A DNA stretch of 64,000 bases from Acidimicrobiales bacterium. GTDB lineage: Bacteria; Actinomycetota; Acidimicrobiia; Acidimicrobiales; SZUA-35. The notes below the pieces were generated by a model that searched no databases, was not told the origin of the DNA, and was given only the letters and a program-made list of their open reading frames with translations. Made by a program: the position numbers and the translations under genes. The stretch covers positions 4,506 to 68,505 of the forward strand of contig JAHDBV010000001.1 in NCBI GenBank assembly GCA_020630195.1, in the 5' to 3' direction. This document shows, piece by piece, positions 26,901-36,100 of the stretch; within the stretch, counting starts at the first letter, position 1; each line of letters begins with the position of its first letter.

Positions 26901-29897
26901 ACGGGAACGGCGACGCCGGGTGCGTACGTCAACACCGGGTCGGTGACCGGCAACCCGCTGGAGCTCGACGGTGACGACCTCACCGGCTTCGACGACGTCA
27001 CCGACGACGACCCGTCGAACCACTACGGCGTCACCACGGGCGTGACGATCGAGAAGTCGACCAACGGTGTCGACGCCGACACCGCACCGGGCCCCTACAT
27101 CGAGGTCGGTGACACGGTGACCTGGACCTACGAGGTCACCAACACCGGCAACACCCCGCTCGGTGCGGTCACCGTCCTCGACGACCAGATCGCCGACGAC
27201 GCGACCATCGACTGTGGCACCCGTGCCGACGACACCGATGCGGACAACGTCATCGTGACCCTCGGTGCCGGCGCCTCCGTCACCTGTTCGGTGTCGGCCA
27301 CCGCCGTCGCCGGTGCCTACGTGAACACGGGCTCGGTCACGGGCAACCCGCTCGACCTCGACGGCGACGACCTGCCCGGCGCCGACGACGTCACCGACGA
27401 CGACCCGTCGAACCACTACGGCGTGCAGACCGGTCTCGACATCGAGAAGTCGACCCAGACCTTCGACGCCGACACCGGCGTCGACCCGCTCGTCGCCGTC
27501 GGCGACGACGTGCGCTGGGTCTACACGGTCACCAACACCGGCAACGTCGACCTCGAGAACGTGACGGTCACCGACGACCAGATCGCCGATGACACCACCA
27601 TCGACTGCGGCACCCGCCCCGACGACACCGAGGGCGACAACGTCATCGTGCTGCTCGAGGCCGGCGACAGCGTCGACTGCCGTGCCGACGGCGTCGCCAC
27701 GGCCGGGGCCTACACCAACGTCGGCTCCGCGACGGGCAACCCGCTCGACCTCGACGGCGACGACCTGCCCGACGTCGACGACCCGACCGACGACGACACG
27801 TCGAACCACTACGGCGTGGTCGTCGGCATCGACATCGAGAAGTCGACCCAGACCCTGTTCGACGCCGACACCGAGACCGGGCCGACGATCGCCACCAGCG
27901 AGGCCGTGTTGTGGACCTACGAGGTCACCAACACCGGCAATGTCGGCCTGTCGAGCGTCGACGTCACCGACGACCAGATCGCCGATGACACCACCATCGA
28001 CTGTGGCACCCGTCCCGACGACACCACGGCCGACAACGACATCGTGCTGATCGCCCCCGGCGAGACCATCACCTGCACGGCGACCGGCACCGCCATCGTC
28101 GGTCAGTACGAGAACGAGGGCACCGCCACCGGCTCCGGCCCGACCACCTACGACGTCGACGGCAACGCCGTCGACCCGGAGGTCGTCACCGACTCGGACC
28201 TGTCCCACTACTGGGGTGCGAACCCCGTGATCGGGCTCGAGAAGGCAACGAACGGCGTCGACGCCGATGACGATCCGGTGCTGCTCCTCGACGACAGCCC
28301 GATCACGTGGACCTACACGGTCACGAACACCGGCCAGGCGTCGTTGACCGACGTCGAGCTCGTCGACGACGCCGGCACCCCGGCCGACGACGGTGACGAC
28401 TGGACGCTCACCGCGGCCGACCTCGTGTCGGGCGACGACGACGATGACGACGAGCTGGATCCTGGTGAGACCTGGATCCTGACCGCCACCGGCGTGGCGA
28501 GCGAGCTCGTCTACGAGAACACCGCCGTCGTGACCGGCACCGGCCCGGACACCACCATCACCACCGGTGTGATCGAGACCGGCCCGACCTACACCGACGG
28601 TGATCCGTCGGGCTACACGATCGTGTCGCCCTCCGTCACCGTGGCGAAGTTCGTCAACGGTGTCGACGCCAACGACGCACCCGGCCCGGAGATCGCGGTC
28701 GGCACGCTCGCCGAGTGGACCTACGTGGTCACCAACACCGGCGACGTCCCGCTCATCGGCATCCAGGTCACCGACGACCAGGGTGTGGCCGTGACCTGCC
28801 CGGTCGATCGCCTCGCCCCCGGCGAGGACACGACCTGCACCGGCTCGGCCGAGGTGGTCGACGGCGACTACGTCAACATCGGCACCGTGTCGGGCCAGCC
28901 CGCCACGGGCGACCCGGCCGACCCCGACGGCTGGACCGCCATCGTCGATCCGATCACCGACGAGCCCATCGACCGGGTCAGCGACGACGACCCGGCCCAC
29001 CACCACGGCTTCAGCCCGTCGTTCGAGGTGTCGAAGCAGATCTGCTCGACCCCCGACATCGACGACTGCGACCCGGACGACGACGACCTGTGGCTCGACG
29101 AGGGCCCGGTCATGTCGACCGAGCCGCTCGTGTGGCGGGTCACGGTGACGAACGACGGCACCATCGGGTTGGCCGACGTGACGATCGTCGACGCCGACGC
29201 CCCGGGCTGCTCGACCGTGGTCGACACGCTCGCCCCGGGTGAGTCGACCGTCGTCACCTGTCAGCAGCCCGCACCCTCGGCCCTGCCGGTGACCAACTCG
29301 GTGACCGTCGGCGTGACGGTCGACTGCCCCGAGTGCCCGCCGGATTGCCCCGAGTGTGAGCTGCCCGAGATCAGCGACGAGTCGACCGCCGTCGACCCGC
29401 CGTCGTTCGACCTCGACAAGCAGGTCGACGACGACACACCCATCGTCGGCCAGATCGTCGAGTTCACGGTGACCGCCATCAACATCGGTGGCTACGTCGC
29501 CGAGGAGGCCATCTTCGAGGACCAGCTGCCGCCGTCACTCGAGTTCGTCGAGTTCGAGGGTGAGCCGACCGCGACGGTCGACACCTCGACCGGCCTGATC
29601 ACCTGGGAGATCCCCGAGCTCCAGCCGGGCGACGAGGCGGTCATCGTGTACCGCACCAAGGTGGTCTCGGCCGGCACGACCGAGAACATCGTGACCCAGC
29701 GCAACCTGACGACGTTCGTGCTCGGCAACAACGCCGCCCAGGCGACCGAGGGCCTCGAAGCCGTCGCTCCCCCGGCGACGCTGGCCTTCACCGGGTCGAC
29801 GTTGTCGTGGACGATCGGGCTGGCGCTGGCGCTGCTCACCGCCGGTGTGGCGTTCCTCCTCATCGGTGGCCGCCGCCGCAACCGCTCGACCGACTGA
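20946..29897 (+). CDS. giant LAXTG-anchored surface protein with SdrD-B, DUF11 and Ig-like repeats
   Basis: About 2,983 aa from GTG 20946 (the track uses GTG 20904, inside a hairpin). Signal peptide to 'RALA|ADD', then two SdrD-B-like modules ('VLWDDVNGDGVRDGGEG', 'RVWKDTNVNGVEDT'), a large unassigned region, a DUF11 domain (about 1000, 'IDKKADDAVLGDDNEN'), another SdrD-B module (about 1350), some ten Ig-like/DUF11 repeats of 125-130 aa (about 1510-2950, 'ITIEKSTNG', 'DDDPSNHYG'), and a C-terminus with LAFTG, a hydrophobic stretch and 'GGRRRNRSTD'. LAXTG is the class E sortase signal. Very rich in Asp, so calcium binding is plausible. Likely cell-wall adhesin or coat; ligand unknown. Confidence 0.85.
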   Translation: MHPSSVFAPIRLHRHAAAFLALTLVASLTQAILLPGRALAADDATISGVLWDDVNGDGVRDGGEGVRPGLTVQLRDATTLALLDTTTTDPSGAYSFTVDGALLPLDLRVRALDIEVGESFSTGPDADLGPIFIKPIDQTSNTNRGVADRTVDKNDVVELDGGVRPTPTVSGRVWKDTNVNGVEDTAPPADGAAVEGPMAGVPVSLVHPTTGEVIATTTTAADGTYLLDSLPDGNWLVKIDSPDFWYEVNEAAADNDITQQPEVLGEELHGTAPVALSGSGDTAVDAVLAPRVTITTEIIPTVGIQDGTAPFNTFGTCPTLTAGDDCADDDGVVRTNDVVTFPIAVTVDNIPDVDGSGNIEDAEMIDDVVFEMTIVPSQAPDPVAIVGFDNLPAICETTGGADPVSTIVTNPDQSVTLTCNLGSFKNELKFFSASVKVYGGSDNLSSLTTTSRIYQSRDEAVPAEPLPAVETDVSASPQFNLTKNNNAVAQNRHTGPYPQSRVNPLTGETEYGYLMRYEQSIVVPDGGRGLEPVGGDITWTDDIDDRLPGGLVVECWNRPIDGNSYIPHGVNAPDGDPSTQLNQTQDNGNWSCVREADGDIQITVTDADTSGARIAQQGWRGNDLTAGPYYVITGTVGIWYPASELYDVLDDGEDNGSWDPDVDDPISGTVNVTNCVGDFEPTSEGGTPNFGGTGEPDGGTSDQAADPADRPTGDNCKVHSLVVTTSGSYWKRYYKESYSWSAGRPWLRNYPSGQATADTGDGTVFPGEKWSAAAYWYNRSLEDHTGVVICETIDQQTTKLSPFLGYLENDLDPAGNGPLVATVGFHQNGTGNYKVQYYADAGGFNIDHGHDQTPDPITGRLPIDSSAMSAGTDCSDAGTTGIWHDDPYAVPGGLDAITRLRLIPVDYDETADPVSTIGVAPGTYLALIIGLEARDTFNGGPADEDGELIPTGTLLVDHSGYRHTNGSWVQSSYNPNDHSGAGTGDRVTLTRVQVRIDKKADDAVLGDDNENAVAAGDPIKWSLWPSVTAGAENGVAENVRIVDVLPEYTAYDPSCTPAPPAGYAGPLITDNGDGTTTLEWSLGDRPANVALDPIEICTSTDPLAPNGVDVVNSVEIIADNDASNPDIRSDDRGVELQQVGGFKLGKEVDQPLDFEDDQQVWTLTWANFSAVIPIDVPYIYELFPYNGDGPGDLSTKPITSNFTGHYELTAEPTADVAGAFEYTADDPETVSFIHQHPSNDPTTGTTTWCSYDGATFAVVQGPGSCPTDLGDSTGFRFVSDDPLPPSGVANIEFTMDAGDSAGTGDPVNDAGDRYANRFAAYSPSFPTQEIRSNTTVVQVVAFTLGDLVFADANDNGVFDGADRTAPAGVDVELWDVSGAPVLVDTVQTNDDGRYVFVDIGGGDLEVRIPATEFQGGGPLENWVVTTAPEADPNTDENEDVDHHAQTSGTEATTGIASGTVTLSAIANPNPSGGEPLFDDVYPFSIPFFGDAFTNYTVDFGLAGPPAIEIVKDICTAADLADCDPEDDDVWDQTTEIGWYTDAIWRITVTNTGWQNLSSVVIDDDLENDCDAASTSGALPSSPEGQVVNELGVLTLDETVRYTCTSTNVLAEFTNTAAVDAISANGTEVDDADDAEVTLPPPAPGIDVEKATNTIDADDPTGPYLPTGDPVTWTYVVTNTGNMPLSDVTVVDDNGTPGDAGDDLTGTYVSGDDDGDDLLDLDETWTFTATGTATSGQYANDAEATGSPVLTSLDDVTDNDASHHFGLDAVSAIRLEKATNGVDADTAPGPYVAEGGNVEWTYVVTTDGSNVPLSDIEVIDDNGTPGDTDDDLTAVYLAGDDDGDDILDGDETWTFRITGLATAGQYRNEASVTGTTPTTTAANGNETPGVELTDDDPSHYYGVTTGITIEKSTNGTDADTAPGVYVDNGGDVTWTYLITNTGNTPLGAVTVLDDQIADDATEIDCGNGTNVAALSLAAGAQLTCTATGTATPGAYVNTGSVTGNPLELDGDDLTGFDDVTDDDPSNHYGVTTGVTIEKSTNGVDADTAPGPYIEVGDTVTWTYEVTNTGNTPLGAVTVLDDQIADDATIDCGTRADDTDADNVIVTLGAGASVTCSVSATAVAGAYVNTGSVTGNPLDLDGDDLPGADDVTDDDPSNHYGVQTGLDIEKSTQTFDADTGVDPLVAVGDDVRWVYTVTNTGNVDLENVTVTDDQIADDTTIDCGTRPDDTEGDNVIVLLEAGDSVDCRADGVATAGAYTNVGSATGNPLDLDGDDLPDVDDPTDDDTSNHYGVVVGIDIEKSTQTLFDADTETGPTIATSEAVLWTYEVTNTGNVGLSSVDVTDDQIADDTTIDCGTRPDDTTADNDIVLIAPGETITCTATGTAIVGQYENEGTATGSGPTTYDVDGNAVDPEVVTDSDLSHYWGANPVIGLEKATNGVDADDDPVLLLDDSPITWTYTVTNTGQASLTDVELVDDAGTPADDGDDWTLTAADLVSGDDDDDDELDPGETWILTATGVASELVYENTAVVTGTGPDTTITTGVIETGPTYTDGDPSGYTIVSPSVTVAKFVNGVDANDAPGPEIAVGTLAEWTYVVTNTGDVPLIGIQVTDDQGVAVTCPVDRLAPGEDTTCTGSAEVVDGDYVNIGTVSGQPATGDPADPDGWTAIVDPITDEPIDRVSDDDPAHHHGFSPSFEVSKQICSTPDIDDCDPDDDDLWLDEGPVMSTEPLVWRVTVTNDGTIGLADVTIVDADAPGCSTVVDTLAPGESTVVTCQQPAPSALPVTNSVTVGVTVDCPECPPDCPECELPEISDESTAVDPPSFDLDKQVDDDTPIVGQIVEFTVTAINIGGYVAEEAIFEDQLPPSLEFVEFEGEPTATVDTSTGLITWEIPELQPGDEAVIVYRTKVVSAGTTENIVTQRNLTTFVLGNNAAQATEGLEAVAPPATLAFTGSTLSWTIGLALALLTAGVAFLLIGGRRRNRSTD
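25878..29021 (+). repeat. array of eight tandem Ig-like repeats, about 390 bp each
   Basis: Eight successive units begin with (I/V)xxEK(S/A)TNGxDADxxPG-type sequence and most end near 'DDDPSNHYG'. Units 3 to 6 (about 26,660-28,210) are the most alike, with near-identical DNA around 'GCCGACGACGCGACC' and 'CTCGACGGCGACGACCTG', which suggests recent duplication or gene conversion. More diverged units flank them on both sides. The track's huge antisense ORFs here are a by-product of this composition. Confidence 0.8.
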
Positions 29898-29906
29898 CCG
29901 CCCGGC

Positions 29907-29938
29907 CCGGGGTCGGCGCCGTGAGGCGTCGACCCCGG
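29907..29938 (+). terminator. terminator-like hairpin after the giant surface gene
   Basis: CCGGGGTCGGCGCC-GTGA-GGCGTCGACCCCGG folds into a 14-bp stem with one G-U pair and a 4-nt loop, starting 10 nt after the stop. No T tract, but strength and position fit an actinobacterial terminator. Confidence 0.65.
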
Positions 29939-29989
29939 GATGGGGTGGGCTCCATCGGCGAGGGGTCCGGGATTCCTAGAGTGTCCGAC

Positions 29990-31729
29990 GTGAACGAGAT
30001 CGCGGGTCTGAGCGAACGCATCGTCGAAGCCCGCCGCCGCGGCCTCGAACCGGAGGAACGGCGCCGTGTCATGGAGGCCGTCGCCCTGAAGCGCGACGAA
30101 CGCTGGGTGGTGCAGTTCGGCATCATGCTCGGCCTCTCGGTCCTCATCGCGACGATGGGCCTCTCGGCGAACTCCGCCGCGGTCGTGATCGGCGCGATGC
30201 TCGTCGCCCCGCTCATGACGCCGGTGCTCGGCATGGCGGCGGCGCTCGCGATGTCGCTCGTCCGCCATCTCGGCCGGTCCGCCCTCGTCGTGGCCGGCGG
30301 CACGTTCGGCTCGATCGCCCTGGCCTTCCTGCTCGCCGCGTTCCTGCCCGATGGTGAGCTCTCCAACGAGGTCGTGTCCCGCACGAGCCCCGACCTCCGC
30401 GACCTGATGGTCGCCGTGGCCGCGGGGGCCGCCGGCGCCTACGCGACGGTGCAGAAGAACGCCTCGAGCAGCCTGCCCGGTGTCGCCGTGGCCGTGGCGC
30501 TCGTCCCACCGCTCGCGGCGGTCGGCATGACCCTCGAGGCGGGTCGGACGGATCTCGCGTACGGCGCGATGCTGCTCTACCTCGCGAACCTCGCCGGCAT
30601 CATCGTCGTGGCGACCGCCGTGTTCCTCATCACGGGGTTCGTGCCGCCCCGTCGACTGTCGGAGACGAAGGGACGCCTGGTCGTCGGAGGTGTGCTGGTA
30701 GTGGCGTTCTTCGCCCTCATCGCGATCCCGCTCACGGTGGCGAGTGTGTCGGCGGCCTCCGACGGACGCGAACGTGCCGCCGTGCGCTCCGCCGTGCTCG
30801 ACTGGCTGCCCACCGGCGACGAACTCGACGACGTGCGCATCGTGACCGAGGAGGGCGGGACGTTCGTCGACATCGTCGTCAACGGACCGAACGCCCCCGA
30901 GTCCGACGAGGCACTCGAGGAGCTGAACCGTTCGCTGCAGGACATCCTCGGGGTCGGCGCCGAGGCCCGGGTCCGCTGGATCCGGACCCAGGGGGCGGCC
31001 GAGCCGGCCACCGAGGTGACGATCGATCCCGCGCTCGAGGACGCCCGCGAGCGCGACGCCGCGATCCGCGACGTCGTCCAGGCCTGGCTCCTCAACCCGA
31101 CCGACGGCTACGCCTCGGTGGCGTCGTTCGATCTCGAGATCACCGACATCACCGACGACGAGGTGAGCCTCGTCGTCTCCGCGGCCACCTCACCGCCCGC
31201 CGTGGAGGACCTGACCCGGCGCCTCACCGACGAGCTCGGCTACACCGGCGGTGTCCGGGCCGAGTGGGTGCAGCGCACCCGGCTCGAGACCACCACGACC
31301 GTCGGCGAGGCCGCCGACGACGCGACGACCACCACGGTCGACTCCATCGCCGAGCAACGCCGGGCGATCACCGAACTCGCCTCCACCTGGGCGGCCGCGA
31401 TCTCGACGCCTGATCTGCCCTTGCGGGTCGACAGCGTCACCTACGACGGCCTCGTCGTCGTCGTGGAACTGGTGGGGCCCCGGGCCCCCGTCACCGACGA
31501 TCTCCACGAGGGCATCGGACGGCTCGTGCCCGATGCGGCGATCGAGGTGTACTTCACCCAGCGGGTCCGTCTCGATCCGTCCCCCGACCCCGACGCCGAG
31601 CCGGGCCTGATCGTCGGCGACGACGACGATCCCGAGGCCGGCCAGGTCACCGACCCACCGACCACCACCGTCGACGTCGGGCCCGACGAGCTCCTCGAGG
31701 AACTCGGCACCACGACGACGACGGGGTGA
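29990..31729 (+). CDS. DUF389-family integral membrane protein with long C-terminal region
   Basis: 579 aa. Six or so membrane helices at about 40-255 carry the DUF389 core ('LSANSAAVVIGAMLVAPLM', 'ALVPPLAAVGMTL'), a family of unknown function. The C-terminal half (about 255-579) is soluble, with repeated segments resembling 'VRSAVLDWLP' and 'VRWIRTQG', 'VQAWLL' and 'AEWVQRT', plus Thr-rich linkers; three similar modules can be made out. I chose GTG 29990, 7 nt after TAGAGT; GTG 29981 is in frame and possible. Convergent with the DUF3179 gene. No role can be assigned. Confidence 0.82.
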   Translation: MNEIAGLSERIVEARRRGLEPEERRRVMEAVALKRDERWVVQFGIMLGLSVLIATMGLSANSAAVVIGAMLVAPLMTPVLGMAAALAMSLVRHLGRSALVVAGGTFGSIALAFLLAAFLPDGELSNEVVSRTSPDLRDLMVAVAAGAAGAYATVQKNASSSLPGVAVAVALVPPLAAVGMTLEAGRTDLAYGAMLLYLANLAGIIVVATAVFLITGFVPPRRLSETKGRLVVGGVLVVAFFALIAIPLTVASVSAASDGRERAAVRSAVLDWLPTGDELDDVRIVTEEGGTFVDIVVNGPNAPESDEALEELNRSLQDILGVGAEARVRWIRTQGAAEPATEVTIDPALEDARERDAAIRDVVQAWLLNPTDGYASVASFDLEITDITDDEVSLVVSAATSPPAVEDLTRRLTDELGYTGGVRAEWVQRTRLETTTTVGEAADDATTTTVDSIAEQRRAITELASTWAAAISTPDLPLRVDSVTYDGLVVVVELVGPRAPVTDDLHEGIGRLVPDAAIEVYFTQRVRLDPSPDPDAEPGLIVGDDDDPEAGQVTDPPTTTVDVGPDELLEELGTTTTTG

Positions 31730-31756
31730 GTCGACGACCCGTCGACCGGGACGCAC

Positions 31757-33046
31757 TCAGGCGTCGCCGTCGAGGAGCACCGTGTTCGGCCGGTAGGTCG
31801 CCCAGGCGAACCAGAACGTGTCGAGGTGCACCACGGCCTCGAGCTGCTCACCCACGAGGGCGCCGTCGACCGCTCGGCCGGTGAGATCCCAGGTCGTGCC
31901 GGTCTGGTCGTCGACGAACCCGGCGTCGGTGCGGGCGAACGTCAGCTCCGTGCCATCCGCCGACACCGGCACGAACACACCGCTCGCCCCGACGTCGCGA
32001 CCGTCGGCCACGTCGCCCTGTTCGAGCGCGGACGCCAGGCCCGGTTCGGTCCACACGGTCAGGGTGCGACCGTCGACGGTGACCTCGACCACCCCACCGG
32101 CGTCTTCGACGGTCTGGTTGCGGATGGCGGCCGTGGCGGGTTCGGCGACGTCCGCACCACCCGCGCCGTCGGCCACGATGCCGATCACGCGGGCCTTGGC
32201 GGCGAGACGCTCGTCGACGGGACCGTTGAAGAACCCGCCGATCGGCCCCGAGTTCTCCTCGTCGTACCCGGTGTAGGGGTTGGCGCCGTAGGGCCGATCG
32301 TGGCCGGTCTCCTGGGTCAGGACGGTGCCGTCCGGATAGCGCTCGGCGAACTGGTCGAACGACAGGGTCTGGGCCGGCAGGAGCTCGAGGCGGGTCCCGG
32401 CGAGGTGGCCGACGATCGCCTGGCCGGTGAAGTGGGCCCACAACGAGTTGGTCTGGCGGTCGTACATCACCAGGGCCGACTGGTAGAGCTCCCCCGAGGT
32501 GCCGAAGGTGAAGGTCTCGAACGAGCCGTCGGGCTGCTCCACCCGGCCGTCGTAGGCGATGGCGGAGTTGCACAGCGGGCAGTAGGTGACGGTCACCGGC
32601 ACGTCACCGAAGGTGTCGTTGACGATCTCGTGCCAGATCAGGATCCGGATCGGATAGGCCCGGGCCTCGCCGTCGACCTCGAGCGCGATCACCGCCTCGT
32701 CCCCGTCGTCGAGGAAGTCGACGTCGGCGACCGGGACGAACCGTGGGTCGTCGATCGGCGGGATGCCGTCGGGTGGCGGCCCGCCCGAGACGATGAGCGC
32801 CGGGTCGACCACGGGCGGCGGGAACGACGGATGGTTCCGATCGCCGAAGAGGGCCGAATGGGGTGTCTCGATCTCGGTCAGGGGGTTGACGGTGGTCGAC
32901 GACTCACCGTCGGTTGCGTCGCTCGCGGTGTCGTCCGCCGACACGGTCGTGGCGGCATCGGCGGTCTCACCGCCGTCGGAGCTGCACGCCGCCGCGACGA
33001 GCGCGACGGCGACCAGCAGGAGGAACGGGCGTCGAAGGGGGTGCAT
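31757..33046 (-). CDS. DUF3179-domain lipoprotein
   Basis: 429 aa. Lipoprotein signal peptide with lipobox 'LVAAACSS' (Cys about 21), a Thr/Asp-rich linker, then the DUF3179 domain: 'AYPIRILIWHEIVNDTFG', 'VTVTYCPLCNSAIAYDG', 'TGYDEE' and C-terminal 'LDTFWFAWATYRPNT'. The family's function is unknown; the conserved Cys pair in 'CPLC' suggests metal or redox chemistry. Anchored on the outer face of the membrane. The ATG lies only 2 nt after a large hairpin, with no obvious Shine-Dalgarno. Confidence 0.9.
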   Translation of the reverse strand: MHPLRRPFLLLVAVALVAAACSSDGGETADAATTVSADDTASDATDGESSTTVNPLTEIETPHSALFGDRNHPSFPPPVVDPALIVSGGPPPDGIPPIDDPRFVPVADVDFLDDGDEAVIALEVDGEARAYPIRILIWHEIVNDTFGDVPVTVTYCPLCNSAIAYDGRVEQPDGSFETFTFGTSGELYQSALVMYDRQTNSLWAHFTGQAIVGHLAGTRLELLPAQTLSFDQFAERYPDGTVLTQETGHDRPYGANPYTGYDEENSGPIGGFFNGPVDERLAAKARVIGIVADGAGGADVAEPATAAIRNQTVEDAGGVVEVTVDGRTLTVWTEPGLASALEQGDVADGRDVGASGVFVPVSADGTELTFARTDAGFVDDQTGTTWDLTGRAVDGALVGEQLEAVVHLDTFWFAWATYRPNTVLLDGDA

Positions 33047-33048
33047 AC

Positions 33049-33094
33049 CCGACGAACCGGGCGGAGGGTCGATTCCTTCCGCCCGGCTCGTCGG
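33049..33094 (-). terminator. large hairpin between the second giant gene and the DUF3179 lipoprotein
   Basis: CCGACGA-A-CCGGGCGGA and TCCGCCCGG-C-TCGTCGG pair over about 16 bp with one mismatch and a 12-nt loop. It follows the giant gene's stop by 12 nt and ends 2 nt before the lipoprotein ATG. It is probably the terminator of the giant gene, but could also mask lipoprotein translation in read-through transcripts. Confidence 0.65.
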
Positions 33095-33106
33095 ATCGCA
33101 TGAGGA

Positions 33107-36100
33107 TCAGTCGTCGGAACGCTGCGACCGGGCGCCCACGGGGACGGTCCGACGAGTGCGCGACAGCAGCAGGGCACCCACGATCATCAGGATCAACGCA
33201 CCCGAGACCATGAGCCAGGTGGTGACACCCGTGAAGGCGAGCGTGTCGCCTTCGTCGCCGCCATCGGCGACGGCGCCGTTGTTGTTGGTCGACGGGTTCA
33301 CGATGGCCGAGCCGGTGTTGTTCGAGACGACGAGTTCGAGCCCGAACGACAGCACCGACGCCGTGTTGGTCACGTTCCCGGTGCCGCTGATCTGGGTGGT
33401 GAGCTGGAGCAACGGCGTGGTCTCGCCGACGGCGAGGGTCCGGTCGAGCACACACTCGATGGTGGTGGTCCCGCTGCAGATCCAGCCCTCACCGCGGGAG
33501 GCCTGGAAGCTCAGCGCCGACGGCAGCTCGTCCCGCACGGTGATCGGACCCGGATCCGGGTCGGGACCGTTGTTGCGGACCGTGATGTCCCACACCGCGA
33601 TCGCACCGATCGACTCCTCGGTGTTGAGGGTCTTCGAGATCACGAGGTCGATCTCGGCGGGGTGGACGCCGAGGTCCCACGTCGGATCGAACTCGCCGGG
33701 GTCGAGCACCGTGGTGATCGTCGCGCCGGTGGCCGGATCGCCGTCGGAGTCGGTGGCGTCGGTCGCCACGTCGACATCGCGGGTCGTGACCCGGTAGCCG
33801 TCGGGCAACGTCGACAGCTCGAACACGACGCCGTAGGTGCCCGGCATGAGGTCACGGAACTCGTAGCGCCCGTCGGCGTCGGTGTTGGTCTCGGTCACGA
33901 CGTTGCCGCCCTGGTCGACCAGCTGGACGACGACACCGGCCACGCCGGTCTCGCCGTCGTCCTGGACACCGTCGCGGTCGGTGTCGAGGAACACCAGGTC
34001 ACCGAGGCCGGCGAGCGGGATGAACCCGAAGTCGACCGACAGGTTCGACCGGTCGTCGGGCTGGCCGACACCGGTGTCGTCGTCGGTCGGATCGTCCGAA
34101 CGCAGCGTCTCGTCGGTCGGCTCGGTGCCGCCGAGGGTCACGGTGCCGCTCAGGACCTCCGTGAGCGGGCGGCTCTGTTCGCCGTTGTCGTCGTTGTCGA
34201 CGTCGTCGTCGGGATCGGCAACCGTCGGGGTCGTCGAGCCGTGTCCGGCGAGCGCGGTCTGGGCGCCGTCGATGCGCACGCGGTAGTCGCCGGCCGACAG
34301 GCCACCGAACACGTAGTGACCGTCGCCGTTGGTGACGGTGTCAGTCACGACGTCGCCGTCGGCGTCGAGCAACTCGACGGTGACCCCGGACAGCCCGGGT
34401 TCGCCATCATCGGCGATGCCGTCGGCGTCGAGATCGAGCCAGACGAGGTTGCCGAGCTGGTAGAGCGGTGCGGGCGAGACCACCACGATGTCGTGGTCGT
34501 CGGAGTCGCCGACCTGGTTGTCGATGGTGATGTCGCTCTCGAGGAGGCGGTCGATCACGGGGTCGTTGCCGAGGTCGGGGTCCGGCGTCGAGTCGTCGTC
34601 GGCCTCCGGCCCGGTGTCGGCGGTGATCTCCGCGGTGAGGGTGAACGACGGAACGAGCGCACCCGTGCCGTCGGTGACGTCGTCGACCCGGATGGTGGTC
34701 AGGATCGAGACCTGCTCACCGGGGTCGAGGTTGTCGATGCTCCACTGCGGCTCGCCGTCGGGGCCCGGGGCCACCGTCGTGATGACCGCACCGGTCGCAC
34801 CGACCTCGGCGGTCGCGCCGGTCAGCGTGAGCCCGTCGGGCAGCAGGTCGCGGATGGTCGCACCGCCGGGGGTCTGTCCCTGGTTGGCGACCGTGATCCG
34901 GGCCTGGAAGCTGTCGCCGACCTCGAGCGGCGACGGGTCGGCGCCCACGATCGTGTGGATCAGGGCGAGGTCGAACTCGGGGTCGACGTAGCCGACGTCC
35001 ACGGTCATGTTCGAGGCGTCGTCCGCGATCGAGTTGCCCGGATGGTCGTCGGTCGGATCGTCCGATCGGAGCGTCTCGTTCGTCGGCTCGGTGCCGCCGA
35101 GGGTGACGATGCCGGTGCGGACCTCCGAGCCCGCGATGGTCGGCGCCACGGCGAGTCCGTTGTCGTCGTTGTCGACGTCGCCGCCGGCGTCGGGATCCGA
35201 CACGTCGGGCAGGGTCGAGAACACCGTGGCGAGCTCGGTCTGGCCGCCCGGCACGACCACCTGGTAGTCGCCGGCGGTCAGGCCGGTCACGACCCAGTGG
35301 CCGTCGCCGTCGGTGGTGACCTGGGCCACGAAGTCGTCGCCGACCCCGTCGGCGCCGGTCTCGCGCCACACCTGGACGTCGACCCCGGCGATGCCGGGTT
35401 CGCCGTCATCCGCGATGCCGTCGGCGTCGAGGTCGAGCCAGACGAGGTTGCCGAGCTCGTAGAGGGTCTCGGGGGTGAGCACGGCGATGTCGTGGTCGTC
35501 GGAGTCACCGGCCTCGTCGTCGATGGTGACGTCGGTGCGCTCGGTCCGGTCGATGACGTCGTCGTCGCCGGGGTCGAGGTCGGGGCTCGAGTCGGCGTCG
35601 GCGCCGTTGTCGATGGCGATCTCGGCGACGTTGCGGAACTCGGTCAGCATCGGCTGGCCGACACTCGCCTCGTCGGCACGGAAGGTCCCGGTGGGCACCT
35701 CGGTCACGGAGAAGACCTCGGCGGTGTAGGTCAGTTCGACCTCCTCGCCGGGATCGAGCTCGTCGCCACCGGCCGGCACGGTCCACCCGAGGGTGCCGCC
35801 GCCGCTGTCGGTGTAGGAGCAGAACGTGCCACCCGTCGGCGGGGCGCCGGCGGCCGGGGCGCACGACAGGCCCACCGGGTCGGCGTCGGAGTCGTCGAGC
35901 TGGATCGGGTCGGTGGACGACCCGCCCGCCGCCACACCCGCGATGGTGCTGGCGACGTAGTTCATGCCCTCGGGGATCGTGTCGATCACGCTGAACGCCG
36001 CCGGGGCGGCGCCCTGGTTGCGCACCACGATCGTGACGTCGATCTGGTCGCCCACCGAGACGGGGCCGGGGTCGCCACCGTCGATGAGCTTGACGAGGGC

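Noticed and set aside
21630-29006. 1214-aa and 1106-aa minus-strand ORFs across the first giant gene
   Set aside because: Val/Gly/Arg-rich shadows produced by the codon bias and repeats of the sense gene; no signal peptide, domain or promoter.
25878-29021. Possible CRISPR array
   Set aside because: The repeats are about 390 bp, in frame and protein-coding; there are no short repeats with unique spacers and no cas genes.
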